DNA of 52,795 bases, taken from positions 1 to 52,795 of the forward strand of contig CADADE010000020.1 in assembly GCA_902786615.1 (NCBI GenBank), given 5' to 3'. The position numbers were made by a program, and so were the translations under genes. The notes beneath the pieces are model-generated. The model did not search any database, had not been told where the DNA came from, and saw nothing but the letters and a program-made list of their open reading frames with translations. Positions 22,687 to 32,026 of the stretch are shown in pieces (the first letter of the stretch is position 1; each line of letters begins with the position of its first letter). The DNA comes from Oscillospiraceae bacterium (GTDB taxonomy: Bacteria > Bacillota_A > Clostridia > Oscillospirales > Oscillospiraceae).

Positions 22687-23544
22687 ATGGATTTCTTAAT
22701 CATAACGGGTCTCTCCGGCGCGGGGAAGAGCCGCGCGGCGGACGTGCTGGAGGATCTGGATTATTACTGCGTGGATAATCTCCCGGTGGCGCTGATGCCG
22801 AAGTTTGCCGAGCTCTGCATCGCGACGGGCGGCCGCTATGAGAAGGTCGCCCTGGTGACGGATGTGCGCGCCAAAAACGGCTTTGACGAGCTCTTGAAAA
22901 CCATCGACCAGCTCCAGGAGATGAATTGCAACTGCCGCATCCTGTACATGGACGCGGATGTGCCCACCATCGTGCGCCGCTATAAGGAGACCCGCCGCCC
23001 CCACCCCCTGGCAAAGCGGGGCGGCAGCATCGAAGAGGCGGTCTATCAGGAGATGGATCTGCTCGCCCCAATCCGGGAGCGGGCGGACTTCATCGTCAAC
23101 AGCTCGAATCTTACCCTTGGGCAGCTGCAAAGCAAGCTCTTTGACCTTATCTCGCCCGCCGGAACAAAGCGGAAGCTGGAGGTCACGGTGGAGGCCTTCG
23201 GCTTCAAGCACGGCATCCCGCTGGACGCGGATCTCGTGTTCGACGTGCGCTTTCTGCCGAACCCCTATTACATCGAAGAGCTGCGCCCCCAAACCGGCCT
23301 CGACCGTCCTGTGGCGCAGTACGTCTTTGACAGTGTGGAGGCCCGCACCTTCATGGAAAAGGTGGAGGATCTGCTGAACTTTCTGGTGCCGCTGTATATC
23401 GAGGAAGGAAAGCTCAGCCTCACCATCGGCGTGGGCTGCACCGGCGGCCGCCACCGCAGCGTCGCCATCGCCGCGGCTCTGACCGAGTTTCTCAAGGCCA
23501 AGGGCATCAGTGCGACAAACGTCAACCGGGACATTAAGAAATAA
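22687..23544 (+). CDS. rapZ: RNase adapter / nucleotide-binding protein RapZ (YvcJ)
   Basis: 285 residues. The P-loop GLSGAGKS sits at residues 8-15, and the C-terminal domain has the conserved IGCTGG-type segment (GVGCTGGRHRSVAIA). In Bacillus the YvcJ protein binds and hydrolyses GTP and affects competence; in E. coli RapZ controls GlmZ RNA and glucosamine-6-phosphate synthesis. It is cytosolic. It is followed by whiA after 11 bp; yvcK, normally between them, is missing. Confidence 0.96.
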   Translation: MDFLIITGLSGAGKSRAADVLEDLDYYCVDNLPVALMPKFAELCIATGGRYEKVALVTDVRAKNGFDELLKTIDQLQEMNCNCRILYMDADVPTIVRRYKETRRPHPLAKRGGSIEEAVYQEMDLLAPIRERADFIVNSSNLTLGQLQSKLFDLISPAGTKRKLEVTVEAFGFKHGIPLDADLVFDVRFLPNPYYIEELRPQTGLDRPVAQYVFDSVEARTFMEKVEDLLNFLVPLYIEEGKLSLTIGVGCTGGRHRSVAIAAALTEFLKAKGISATNVNRDIKK

Positions 23545-23555
23545 GGGGGCGCGGC

Positions 23556-24458
23556 ATGTCATTTTCCTCAGATGCAAAAAAAGAGCTGTGCCGTGACCGG
23601 ATCGAGCGAAAGGACGACGCCGTGGCCGAGTGCTACGGCGTGCTGCTCTACTGCAACAGCTTCTCCCCGCGGGAGATCCGCATCATCACCGCGAGCCCCC
23701 ATTTTGCCGCGCGGCTGCCAAAGCTGTTTAAACGCGCCTTTTCCCTTGCCTTCGATACGCTCCCGCCGGAGAACGCCTCCGGCAAGCGGAGCTTTACCGT
23801 CACGGACAGCGAAAAGCTCAGGCAGATTTTCTCCGCCTTCGGCGCGGAAATTGACGGCACCCTCTCCCACCACGTCAATTTCGGCGTGCTGGAGGAGGAG
23901 CACTGCCGCGCCGCGTTTATCCGCGGGGCCTTCCTCGCGGGCGGCAGCGTCACGGATCCCGAGAAGCGCTACCACCTGGAGCTTGCCACCGCGCACCAGA
24001 GCGTGAGCCGCGAGGTTTATACCATCCTGCTGGACATGGGCTTTTCGCCCCGGGAGACCCAGCGCGCGGGCAACGCCCTTTTGTACTTTAAGCAGGCGGA
24101 CGCCATCGCGGACTTCTTTACCGCGGTCGGCGCGCCGACGACGGCCATGGGCGTGATGACCGCAAAGGTGGAAAAGGAGATGCGTAACACCGTCACCCGG
24201 CAGATAAACTGCGACAGCGCCAACACCGACAAGACCGTCGCCGCCGCGCAGGAGCAGCTTGCCGCCATCCGCCGCATCGTGAAGGAATACGGCAGTCTCG
24301 ACGTCCTGCCGGAGCCTTTGAAGGACGCGGCTCTGCTTCGCGTCACGAACCCGGAGGCGAGCCTTGCCGATCTTGCCCAGCTCAGCTTCCCGCCCGTCAG
24401 CAAGAGCTGCCTCAGTCACCGCCTGAAAAAGCTTCTGACCTACACCCCGGAGGAGTAA
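23556..24458 (+). CDS. whiA: Sporulation/division regulator WhiA
   Basis: 300 residues. The N-terminal part is a homing-endonuclease-like (LAGLIDADG) fold without nuclease residues (FIRGAFLAGGSVTDPEKRYHLEL), and the C-terminal part is a helix-turn-helix (SLADLAQLSFPPVSKSCLSH). In actinobacteria it is a transcription factor; in Bacillus it affects cell division and nucleoid organisation. It lies between rapZ (11 bp) and dnaE (4 bp), so it is cotranscribed. Confidence 0.96.
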   Translation: MSFSSDAKKELCRDRIERKDDAVAECYGVLLYCNSFSPREIRIITASPHFAARLPKLFKRAFSLAFDTLPPENASGKRSFTVTDSEKLRQIFSAFGAEIDGTLSHHVNFGVLEEEHCRAAFIRGAFLAGGSVTDPEKRYHLELATAHQSVSREVYTILLDMGFSPRETQRAGNALLYFKQADAIADFFTAVGAPTTAMGVMTAKVEKEMRNTVTRQINCDSANTDKTVAAAQEQLAAIRRIVKEYGSLDVLPEPLKDAALLRVTNPEASLADLAQLSFPPVSKSCLSHRLKKLLTYTPEE

Positions 24459-24462
24459 CACC

Positions 24463-27400
24463 ATGGCCTTTGTCCATTTGCATGTTCACAGCGAATACAG
24501 CCTGCTCGACGGCGCGTGCCGGACGGACAGGCTGCCTTCCCGTGCCAAAGAACTGGGACAGACCGCCGTGGCCCTCACGGATCACGGCGTCATGTACGGG
24601 GCGGTCGCCTTCTTCAAGGCCTGCGAAGCGGCGGGGGTCAAGCCCGTCATCGGGTGCGAGGTCTATGTCGCCCCCCACAGCCGCACCGACCGCGTCCACG
24701 GCGTGGACAACGAGTATTCCCACCTAATCCTTCTCTGCCGCAATGAAGTGGGCTACCGCAATCTCTGCTATCTGGTGTCCTCCGCGTTTACCGAGGGCTT
24801 CTATGTCAAGCCCAGGATCGACTGGGCGCTGCTGCACGCGCATGCCGAGGGCCTTGTCTGCCTCTCCGGCTGCCTTGCGGGGGCCATTCCCCAGATGCTG
24901 ATCCACAACGATTACGAGGGCGCGAAGGCCAAGGCGCTGGAGCTGCGCGATCTCTTCGGCCCGGAATGCTTTTACCTTGAAATCCAGAACCACGGCATCG
25001 CCGATGAAGCGCGCGCCGCCCAGGGCCTCATCCGCCTCAGCCGGGAGACCGGCATCCCCCTGGCCCTGACCAACGACGCGCACTATATCGACAAGTCCGA
25101 CGCCTATTATCAGGATGTGCTCATGTGCATCCAGACCGGCAAGACCGTGGATGAGCCGAACCGCATGCGCTTTGAGACCCAGGAGTTCTACCTCAAGGAC
25201 GAGCGGGAGATGCGCGAGCTGTTCCCGGAGCTGCCGGAGGCCGCCGACAACACCCAGAAGATCGCGGACATGTGCGATTTCCGCTTTGAATTCGGAAACT
25301 ACAAGCTGCCGCGCTTCAAGCTCCCGGCGGGGGAGACGGACAGCTGGGCGTATCTGCGGAAGCTCTGCGAGAAAGGCTTTGCCGAGCGTTTTCCCGACCG
25401 GCCGGAGATCCACAGGCAGCTCGACTATGAGCTGGATATGATCCACCGCATGGGCTTTGTGGACTATTTTCTCATCGTCTCGGACTTTATCGGCTACGCC
25501 AAGCGAAACGGCATCCCCGTCGGCCCCGGGCGCGGCAGTGCGGCGGGCAGCGTGGTGAGCTACTGCCTGCACATCACGGACGTGGACCCCATCAAATACA
25601 GCCTCTTTTTTGAACGCTTCCTCAATCCCGAGCGCGTCTCCATGCCGGATATCGACGTGGACTTCTGCGTGAACCGCCGGGGCGAGGTCATTGAGTATGT
25701 AAACCGGCTTTACGGCCACGACCATGTGGCGCAGATCGTCACCTTCGGCACCATGGCCGCCCGCGCCGCGATCCGCGACGTGGGGCGCGTGCTGAACATG
25801 AGCTATGCCGAGACGGACGCGGTGGCCAAGCAGGTGCCCATGGCGCTCAACATGACGCTCGACGAGGCGCTGCGTTTATCGAAGCCCCTGCGCGAGATGT
25901 ACGAGGGGGACGAGCGCGTCAGGCGCCTCATCGACGTGGCGAAGGCTCTCGAGGGCATGCCGCGCCACGCCTCCACCCACGCCGCCGGCGTCGTCATCAC
26001 GGACAGACCTGTGTATGAATATGTCCCCCTCGCCATGAACGACGAGTCGGTGGTCTGTCAGTACCCCATGACCACGCTGGAGGAGCTGGGACTTCTCAAG
26101 ATGGACTTTCTGGGGCTCAGAAACCTCACGGTGCTCGACGACGCGGAAAAGCTTGTGCGCGAGAAGGAGCCGGACTTTCGCGTGGCGGAGGTCCCGGTGG
26201 ACGACAAGGAGACCTTCGACATGCTGGCGGCCGGCCACACCTCCGGCGTGTTCCAGCTTGAAAGCGTGGGCATGACCGCCGTCTGCACCGGCATCAAGGC
26301 CAAGAGCATCGAGGATATCACCGCCATTATCGCCCTCTACCGCCCCGGCCCCATGGATTCCATCCCGAAGTTTATCGAATGGTCCCAGCACCCGGAGAAG
26401 ATCCAATATAAGCACGAGAGTCTGCGCCCCATCCTTGCCGTCACCTACGGCTGCATCGTGTATCAGGAGCAGGTCATTGAAATCTTCCGCTCCCTCGCGG
26501 GCTTCTCTCTCGGGCAGGCCGACAACATCCGCCGCGCCATGTCCAAGAAAAAGCACAAGATCATCGACGCCGAGCGCATCGCCTTCGTTCACGGCGACGA
26601 GAGCCGCAGCATCGACGGCGCGGTGAAGCGCGGCATCCCTGAGGAGACGGCAAACTCCATCTATGACGAGATCCTGGACTTTGCCAGCTACGCCTTCAAC
26701 AAGGCTCACGCGGTGAGCTACGCGATCGTGGTCTACCGCACGGCCTACATGAAGCGCCACTATCCCCAGCAGTACATGGCGGCGCTGCTGACCTCCATTC
26801 TCGACAACAGCGGCAAGGTCGCCGAGTATATCGCTGAGTGCCGCGAGATGGGGATCCGGCTCCTGCCCCCGGACGTGAACGCCTCCGGCGCAAACTTCAC
26901 CGTCGCGGGGCAGAACATCCGCTACGGCCTCGTCGCCATCAAGGGCATCGGCTGGGGGGCCATCGACTCGCTGGTGGCCGAGCGCAATGAAAACGGGCCC
27001 TTCCGCGACTTTGAGGACTTCTGCCGCCGCATGAACGGCAAGGAGCTCAACCGCCGCGCTGTGGAGAATCTCATCAAGGCGGGCGCGTTCGACTCCCTGG
27101 GCTATAAGCGCAAGGCGCTGATGGCGGTGGTCGGGACGATCATGGACTCCATTGCCCAGTCCGCGCGGGACAATATCTCCGGGCAGCTCGACCTCTTCGG
27201 AGACTTCGACGAGGCGGGCGAGAAGCCCCCGGCGGTCATCCCCATCCCCGAGATGGAGGAATATAGTCCCATGGAGAAGATGGCGATGGAGAAGGAGACC
27301 ACGGGCCTCTATCTCAGCGGCCACCCCATGGACGCCTATCGGGAGGCGGCGCGCCGCATCGGGGCGGTGCCCATCGGCGCGGTGATGGGGGACTTTGCCG

Positions 27401-27927
27401 CCGAGGACGGCCCCCGGCGCTTCCAGGATAACCAGATGATTACCGTGGCGGGCGTGGTGGAATCGGCCCGCACGCGCACGACAAAGAACAACACCCTCAT
27501 GAGCTATATCCAGCTTGAGGACGACACCGGCAGTATGGAACTCATGGCCTTTCAGCGGGCGCTGGACTCCGGCGGGGTCTATGTGAAGGAAAACGCCGCC
27601 CTGCTGGTCAAGGGCCGCATCTCCGTGCGCGACGAGAAGGAGCCCCAGCTCATGGTGGACAGCATCCGCCCCCTCTCGGACGTAAACGCCCCCGGCGAGA
27701 AGCTGCCGCCGCCGAAGGAAGCCAAGCTCTGGGTGAAGCTCAAAAGCGCGGAAGACCCCGAGCTCGAGCGCATCAAGCTCATCCTCACCATGTTCCCCGG
27801 CAGACAGCAGATGATCATTTACTGTGAGCAGGAGAAAAAACGCATCGGCGCGACCTGCCTGATCCATGAGGGGCTGATTGCGGAGCTGGAGGAGCGGCTC
27901 GGGAAGGAAAACGTGGTGGTGAAGTGA
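24463..27927 (+). CDS. dnaE: DNA polymerase III subunit alpha
   Basis: 1154 residues, the normal DnaE length. It synthesises DNA in the replisome. Order: PHP domain (HLHVHSEYSLLDGA, LTDHGVMYG), palm with GPGRGSAAGS and the catalytic aspartates in PDIDVDF (about 396-402) and LKMDFLGLRNL, thumb and fingers (YRPGPMDSIPKFIEW, YQEQVIEI, FNKAHAVSYA), HhH region (IKGIGWGAI) and a C-terminal OB fold (VAGVVESARTRTTKNNTLM). A PolC-type enzyme is expected elsewhere in the genome. Start 4 bp after whiA. Confidence 0.98.
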   Translation: MAFVHLHVHSEYSLLDGACRTDRLPSRAKELGQTAVALTDHGVMYGAVAFFKACEAAGVKPVIGCEVYVAPHSRTDRVHGVDNEYSHLILLCRNEVGYRNLCYLVSSAFTEGFYVKPRIDWALLHAHAEGLVCLSGCLAGAIPQMLIHNDYEGAKAKALELRDLFGPECFYLEIQNHGIADEARAAQGLIRLSRETGIPLALTNDAHYIDKSDAYYQDVLMCIQTGKTVDEPNRMRFETQEFYLKDEREMRELFPELPEAADNTQKIADMCDFRFEFGNYKLPRFKLPAGETDSWAYLRKLCEKGFAERFPDRPEIHRQLDYELDMIHRMGFVDYFLIVSDFIGYAKRNGIPVGPGRGSAAGSVVSYCLHITDVDPIKYSLFFERFLNPERVSMPDIDVDFCVNRRGEVIEYVNRLYGHDHVAQIVTFGTMAARAAIRDVGRVLNMSYAETDAVAKQVPMALNMTLDEALRLSKPLREMYEGDERVRRLIDVAKALEGMPRHASTHAAGVVITDRPVYEYVPLAMNDESVVCQYPMTTLEELGLLKMDFLGLRNLTVLDDAEKLVREKEPDFRVAEVPVDDKETFDMLAAGHTSGVFQLESVGMTAVCTGIKAKSIEDITAIIALYRPGPMDSIPKFIEWSQHPEKIQYKHESLRPILAVTYGCIVYQEQVIEIFRSLAGFSLGQADNIRRAMSKKKHKIIDAERIAFVHGDESRSIDGAVKRGIPEETANSIYDEILDFASYAFNKAHAVSYAIVVYRTAYMKRHYPQQYMAALLTSILDNSGKVAEYIAECREMGIRLLPPDVNASGANFTVAGQNIRYGLVAIKGIGWGAIDSLVAERNENGPFRDFEDFCRRMNGKELNRRAVENLIKAGAFDSLGYKRKALMAVVGTIMDSIAQSARDNISGQLDLFGDFDEAGEKPPAVIPIPEMEEYSPMEKMAMEKETTGLYLSGHPMDAYREAARRIGAVPIGAVMGDFAAEDGPRRFQDNQMITVAGVVESARTRTTKNNTLMSYIQLEDDTGSMELMAFQRALDSGGVYVKENAALLVKGRISVRDEKEPQLMVDSIRPLSDVNAPGEKLPPPKEAKLWVKLKSAEDPELERIKLILTMFPGRQQMIIYCEQEKKRIGATCLIHEGLIAELEERLGKENVVVK

Positions 27928-28985
27928 TGGCAAAAAAACACGATATCAATCTGGACTTTGTCCGGGCCGTTGCGGCGCTTTTCATCGTCTTCTCCCACTT
28001 TTTCGACAACACCGGTCTCTATGAGTTCGACACCGCCTTTCCCATCAAGCTGTTGTCCGTCGGACTGCGGATGATCGTGGGCACCTGCGTTGCCATGTTC
28101 ATCATGCTGACGGGCTGGCTCTGCTCGGAGAAAAAGCTCTCGGCGCGCTACTATCTGGGCTTCCTGCGCATTTATATCACCTTTCTCGTCTGCAGCGCCT
28201 TTGCGTATCTTGCGCGGATTTTCCTCCTGCATGAGCCGCTTTCCCTTCGTGAGATGATCAGCGGGATCATCAATTTCGAGAGCATCGAATATGCCTGGTA
28301 TCTGCTCATGTACCTGGGGCTTTTCCTGATGATCCCGTTTCTGAACCTGGCCTTCAACGGCCTGGAGTCGGACCGGCAGCGCCTGGTGCTGATCGGCACC
28401 TTTTTATATCTCTCCATCCTGCCGAGCATGCTGCACCGCCCGGTGCATCTTATGACGGTGTGGTGGAAAAATCTCTCGCCCATTGCCTATTACTTTACCG
28501 GCGCGTATCTCAAACGCACCCGGCCGAAGGTCTCCGCCGGGAAAACGACTTGCTTGCTGCTCGTCCTTGTGGCAGCCTTTGTCGGGCTCGACGTGCTGCT
28601 TCTCGGCCCGGGCGGGGAGTGGACGATCGACGTGACGCGCTACGACCACTATCAGGGCTATGTCACCGCGCTGCTGTGCTTTCTCATTCTGCAAAACGCC
28701 GGGGCGGATCGCTTCCCGCGGGCGGTGCAGAGCTGGATCACGCGCCTTGCGGGGCTCTCGCTCTCCATTTATCTTTTGAGCTGGATCACCGACGCGCTGA
28801 TTTATCCCCGCTTCAAGGCCGCGGTGCCGGACCTGAACCGACAGTTCTGGTACATGCTGCCCGTCGGGCTTCTGAGCTTTCTCGGCGCGGCGGCGCTGGC
28901 CTGGCTTGCCGAGCGGATCATCAGGCCGCTGGACAAGAGCCTCCGCAGCCTGCTCATCAAACACATCCCGGCCCTGCGGCAATAA
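27927..28985 (+). CDS. Membrane acyltransferase 3 family protein
   Basis: 352 residues with about ten membrane helices. The family transfers acetyl or other acyl groups to surface sugars and glycans (OafA/WecH type); the N-terminal LDFVRAVAALFIVFSHFF holds the conserved Arg and His. ATG 27927 overlaps the dnaE stop (TGATG), so translation is coupled to dnaE, an odd partner. The acceptor is unknown. It ends at a strong terminator. Confidence 0.9.
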   Translation: MAKKHDINLDFVRAVAALFIVFSHFFDNTGLYEFDTAFPIKLLSVGLRMIVGTCVAMFIMLTGWLCSEKKLSARYYLGFLRIYITFLVCSAFAYLARIFLLHEPLSLREMISGIINFESIEYAWYLLMYLGLFLMIPFLNLAFNGLESDRQRLVLIGTFLYLSILPSMLHRPVHLMTVWWKNLSPIAYYFTGAYLKRTRPKVSAGKTTCLLLVLVAAFVGLDVLLLGPGGEWTIDVTRYDHYQGYVTALLCFLILQNAGADRFPRAVQSWITRLAGLSLSIYLLSWITDALIYPRFKAAVPDLNRQFWYMLPVGLLSFLGAAALAWLAERIIRPLDKSLRSLLIKHIPALRQ

Positions 28986-29026
28986 AAAACACCTGGCAAA
29001 TTCAAACGAATTTGCCAGGCTTTTTT
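28986..29026. terminator. Bidirectional terminator
   Basis: CCTGGCAAATT pairs with AATTTGCCAGG around 6 bases, with TTTTTTA on the plus side and a T-run on the minus side, where the stop codon of the convergent gene touches it. Confidence 0.88.
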
Positions 29027-29675
29027 ATTGCCCAAGCTCCCGCAGAACCTCGAACACGTCCCGGTGACGGATATCCCGCGGATCGAAGCGCAGCAGATTA
29101 TACACAAGCTGCATCACACCGCCGGCGGCGAAGGTGCTGAGGAGCGTCCCGATCCCCACCGGGCCGCCGAGAAGCCAGCCGGCCAGCAGTACCACGGCCC
29201 ACAGCAGGATCTCCACCACGCCGATGGGGACGCGCGGCATCCGCTTGCCGAGGGCGATGAGCAGGGAATCACGCGGCCCGCAGCACTGGGCGGCGCGCAT
29301 ATAGATCCACATGCCCACGGCGTTGAACACATAGCCCGCAAGCATGATGGCAATGCCGCGCCCGAGATGGGTGTTCAGCGGCAGGGGATTGAGATCGTTG
29401 AACATCTGGACAAAGTTACCCGTGAGCAGGGCGTCGATGATCGTGCCGAAGCCGATGCGCTCGCGCAGCAGGAGGTCGATCGCCAGCACAGCGACGGCGA
29501 TGACCGTCATGGAAAGACCGTAGTTCAGCGGTGTGTGGTAGGACATGCCCATGCCAAGGCAGTCCCACGGGGCAAGCCCGATGTCGGCAAAGATCGTGAG
29601 GTGGACGCCGAAGGAGAAGACCAGCAGTCCCCCGACGATCTGCAGCCATTCCAGAAATACTTTTTTTCTGTTCAT
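29025..29675 (-). CDS. YczE/YyaS/YitT-family membrane protein
   Basis: 216 residues with five or six membrane helices. FSFGVHLTIFADIGLAPWD near the N-terminus and GTIIDALLTGNFV are typical of the YczE family, whose members occur near transcription regulators or secondary-metabolite genes and have no settled function. It starts 9 bp after the EAL regulator gene, so it is the second gene of that minus-strand operon. The C-terminal 25 residues are polar. Confidence 0.85.
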   Translation of the reverse strand: MNRKKVFLEWLQIVGGLLVFSFGVHLTIFADIGLAPWDCLGMGMSYHTPLNYGLSMTVIAVAVLAIDLLLRERIGFGTIIDALLTGNFVQMFNDLNPLPLNTHLGRGIAIMLAGYVFNAVGMWIYMRAAQCCGPRDSLLIALGKRMPRVPIGVVEILLWAVVLLAGWLLGGPVGIGTLLSTFAAGGVMQLVYNLLRFDPRDIRHRDVFEVLRELGQ

Positions 29676-29684
29676 CCTGTGTTC

Positions 29685-31898
29685 TCAGCGGACGCCGCGC
29701 TCAAGGCGCTTTTGCTCCTTGACGCGGTTGAGCTCTGCGTCGGCGGTTTCAAAAAGCAGCTCCTTCGGGTGCTCCCGATCGGCAAAGGCGAAGCCCGCGC
29801 TGATCGTGAGGGGAGGCAGCCCCTCGACCGGCCTGAGAAGCTGCGCGCTGATGCGGGCGATCTTACCCTCAATGACGCTGCGCATGCTGCTCTCAATGCG
29901 CGTGACGATGACGGCGAATTCCTCCTTGCTGATGCGGCACACATAGTCAACCGAACGGAAGCTGCCGTGCAGCACCTCCGCCACGCGCTCCACGGCGCGC
30001 TCCGCGCACTCCCTGCCGTTTCGGGCCTTGAGAAGCTCGTAGTCGTCAATGGTGCAGATGAGCAGGGCGCTGTGCTCGGGATCAACGTCGCGCATGAAAA
30101 TTTCATACGCGCTCTCGTTGTAAAGGCCGGTCGCAGGGTCGTGCAGCGCGTCGTAGGCGAGGTTTTCCTGCAAATGCTCCCTGCGCGTGCGCTCCGGCAC
30201 CCTGGTGCGCTCGTCCGGGGTGTCCCGGCGCACGATCAGAAAGCGCTCGTACTCCTCCGCCGGGATCGGACGGGAGAAGAGATAGCCCTGCCCGATGTCA
30301 CAGCCGATGGACTTGAGCGTGAGAAGCTGCTCTGCGGTCTCCACGCCCTCGGCCACCGTGGGCACGCGCAGAGACTCGGCAATGTCAATGACGATCTCGA
30401 GGATCTTCGTATTCTTGCGCTCGCGGAAGGCGCTGCGCAGAAACTGCATATCCAGCTTCAGCACGTCCACCGGCAGCGAGGTCAGCATGTTCAGCGAGGA
30501 ATAGCCGCTGCCGAAATCGTCCATCTCGATGCTGAAGCCGGCCTCCCGCAGGCGGTTGACGGTTTTGATGATATGGGCCGAATCCTCCGTATAGGCGGAC
30601 TCGGTGATCTCCAGCAAAAACTCCGCCGGCGTGAGGGAAAATTCCGTCAGAAACCCCTGCAGAATCTGCAAAAGCTCGGGGTCAAACAGATCGACGCGGG
30701 AGACGTTGACCGAGACCGGCGTGGCAAAGCCGAGGCGCGTCTTCCAATCCCGGATCTGTCTTGCGGTCTCCCGCCAGACATAGCGGTCAAGCTGCTGGAT
30801 GAGGCCGTTGCTTTCAAAGAGCGGGATGAAAACGCCGGGATTGATAAGGCCGAGCTTCGGATGCTGCCAGCGCACCAGCGCCTCGGCGCTGTTGAGGACG
30901 GGCGCCTCCGGTCGGATATCGAACTTCGGCTGATAGTAGACGAGAAACTGCTTTTGCTGCAGGGCTTCCGGGAAGTCCTCCAGAAGCTGGGCGGCAAAAA
31001 GCTCGGACTCGTGCAGGGCGCTGTCGTAGATGGCGATGGACTGGGTGAAGCTGCTGCGGATGGTGTCCGCGGCGGTTTTCGCGCGGTCAAAGCGCCGCTC
31101 TACATCGAGGGCCTGATCGACGTTGGGGTAAATGCCCATACGGATACGCACGCGGCTGTCAAGCCCCTCGGAGATCCGGCTGAAGAGGGCGGCATAATCC
31201 TCCCGATGCGGACAGTAGACCAGAAATATATCGCTCTCGCGCCGACAGACAATGGCCTCGCGCCCCACGGCCCTGGCGAGGTTCTCCGCAAGCTGCCTGA
31301 GAATGCCGTTGCTGAAGGCCTTGCCGTAGCGCTCGTTGATCAGGCGGAAGTGATTGACGTTGACGACCGCCGCGTCCATGGGACGGTGCTTGTGGTGCGC
31401 GTCCATCTGGTTGGCATAGCCGAAGAAATACTCCTTGTTGTACAGTCCCGTGAGACTGTCGCGCTCCGTCAGGCGGATGATGTCACGGTTTTCCGAGGAT
31501 TCGATGGCGCGGTGCACGCGGGCCAGAATAACCTCGGCCTGGGGGTAGGGCTTGGGAATGAAATCCATGGCCCCGCGGGTAAGACTCTCAACCTCCGCCT
31601 CATGGTCGGCGGTCATCACGATCACCGGGACCGCGGCAAGCAGGGGATCGTTCTTGATGCGCACCAGAATATCCAGCCCGCGGCTATCGGGCAGAACTGG
31701 GTCAAGCAGCACAAGACTGACCGTTTCCCTGTTTTCGTAGAGCTTTTCAATGACCTCGTCGCCGCTTCCGGCAAGGAGGATATCATAGCCGCTTCCAAGG
31801 ATCCTGCACAGAGCCTCGCGGTTCGCGGGCTCCTCCTCCACCAGAAGGATTCTGCGCTTTTCACCGATGGTTCCGTTGGCAGGCGCTGTATCAGACAT
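29685..31898 (-). CDS. Response regulator with degenerate GGDEF, EAL, degenerate GGDEF
   Basis: 737 residues, soluble. The receiver domain (15-130) has phospho-acceptor Asp66 (LVLLDPVLPD) and Lys116, with Glu21-Glu22 where most have Asp. A first GGDEF-like domain (about 140-295) has RRESDIF at the active site. The EAL domain (about 310-560) keeps SAEALVRWQHP, LLEITES, MDDFGSGYSSL, KLDMQF and EGVET, so c-di-GMP hydrolysis is likely. A second GGDEF-like domain (about 590-735) reads RISKEEF. Both cyclase domains should be inactive, possibly binding GTP as regulators. ATG 31898 follows a GAGGGA site. No cognate kinase is adjacent. Confidence 0.92.
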   Translation of the reverse strand: MSDTAPANGTIGEKRRILLVEEEPANREALCRILGSGYDILLAGSGDEVIEKLYENRETVSLVLLDPVLPDSRGLDILVRIKNDPLLAAVPVIVMTADHEAEVESLTRGAMDFIPKPYPQAEVILARVHRAIESSENRDIIRLTERDSLTGLYNKEYFFGYANQMDAHHKHRPMDAAVVNVNHFRLINERYGKAFSNGILRQLAENLARAVGREAIVCRRESDIFLVYCPHREDYAALFSRISEGLDSRVRIRMGIYPNVDQALDVERRFDRAKTAADTIRSSFTQSIAIYDSALHESELFAAQLLEDFPEALQQKQFLVYYQPKFDIRPEAPVLNSAEALVRWQHPKLGLINPGVFIPLFESNGLIQQLDRYVWRETARQIRDWKTRLGFATPVSVNVSRVDLFDPELLQILQGFLTEFSLTPAEFLLEITESAYTEDSAHIIKTVNRLREAGFSIEMDDFGSGYSSLNMLTSLPVDVLKLDMQFLRSAFRERKNTKILEIVIDIAESLRVPTVAEGVETAEQLLTLKSIGCDIGQGYLFSRPIPAEEYERFLIVRRDTPDERTRVPERTRREHLQENLAYDALHDPATGLYNESAYEIFMRDVDPEHSALLICTIDDYELLKARNGRECAERAVERVAEVLHGSFRSVDYVCRISKEEFAVIVTRIESSMRSVIEGKIARISAQLLRPVEGLPPLTISAGFAFADREHPKELLFETADAELNRVKEQKRLERGVR

Positions 31899-31975
31899 AG
31901 ATAGTCCCTCGCTTATTTCGTTGATTGAAAAACATTCTACCAGAATGCAGGAAAAAATACCACCGTGAATTTTAT

Positions 31976-32003
31976 AAAAATTGCCTCCCCGGCGGGGAGG
32001 CAA
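31976..32003 (-). terminator. Terminator after the methyltransferase gene
   Basis: TTGCCTCCCC pairs with GGGGAGGCAA around 3 bases; on the minus strand TTTTTATAAAA follows. Confidence 0.85.
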
Positions 32004-32026
32004 AGACTCAAAATAACGCGAGGCGT

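Noticed and set aside
29028..31904. 958-codon plus-strand ORF opposite the EAL regulator
   Set aside because: The minus strand encodes well-conserved REC and EAL motifs; the plus frame has no recognisable domain and no ribosome site.
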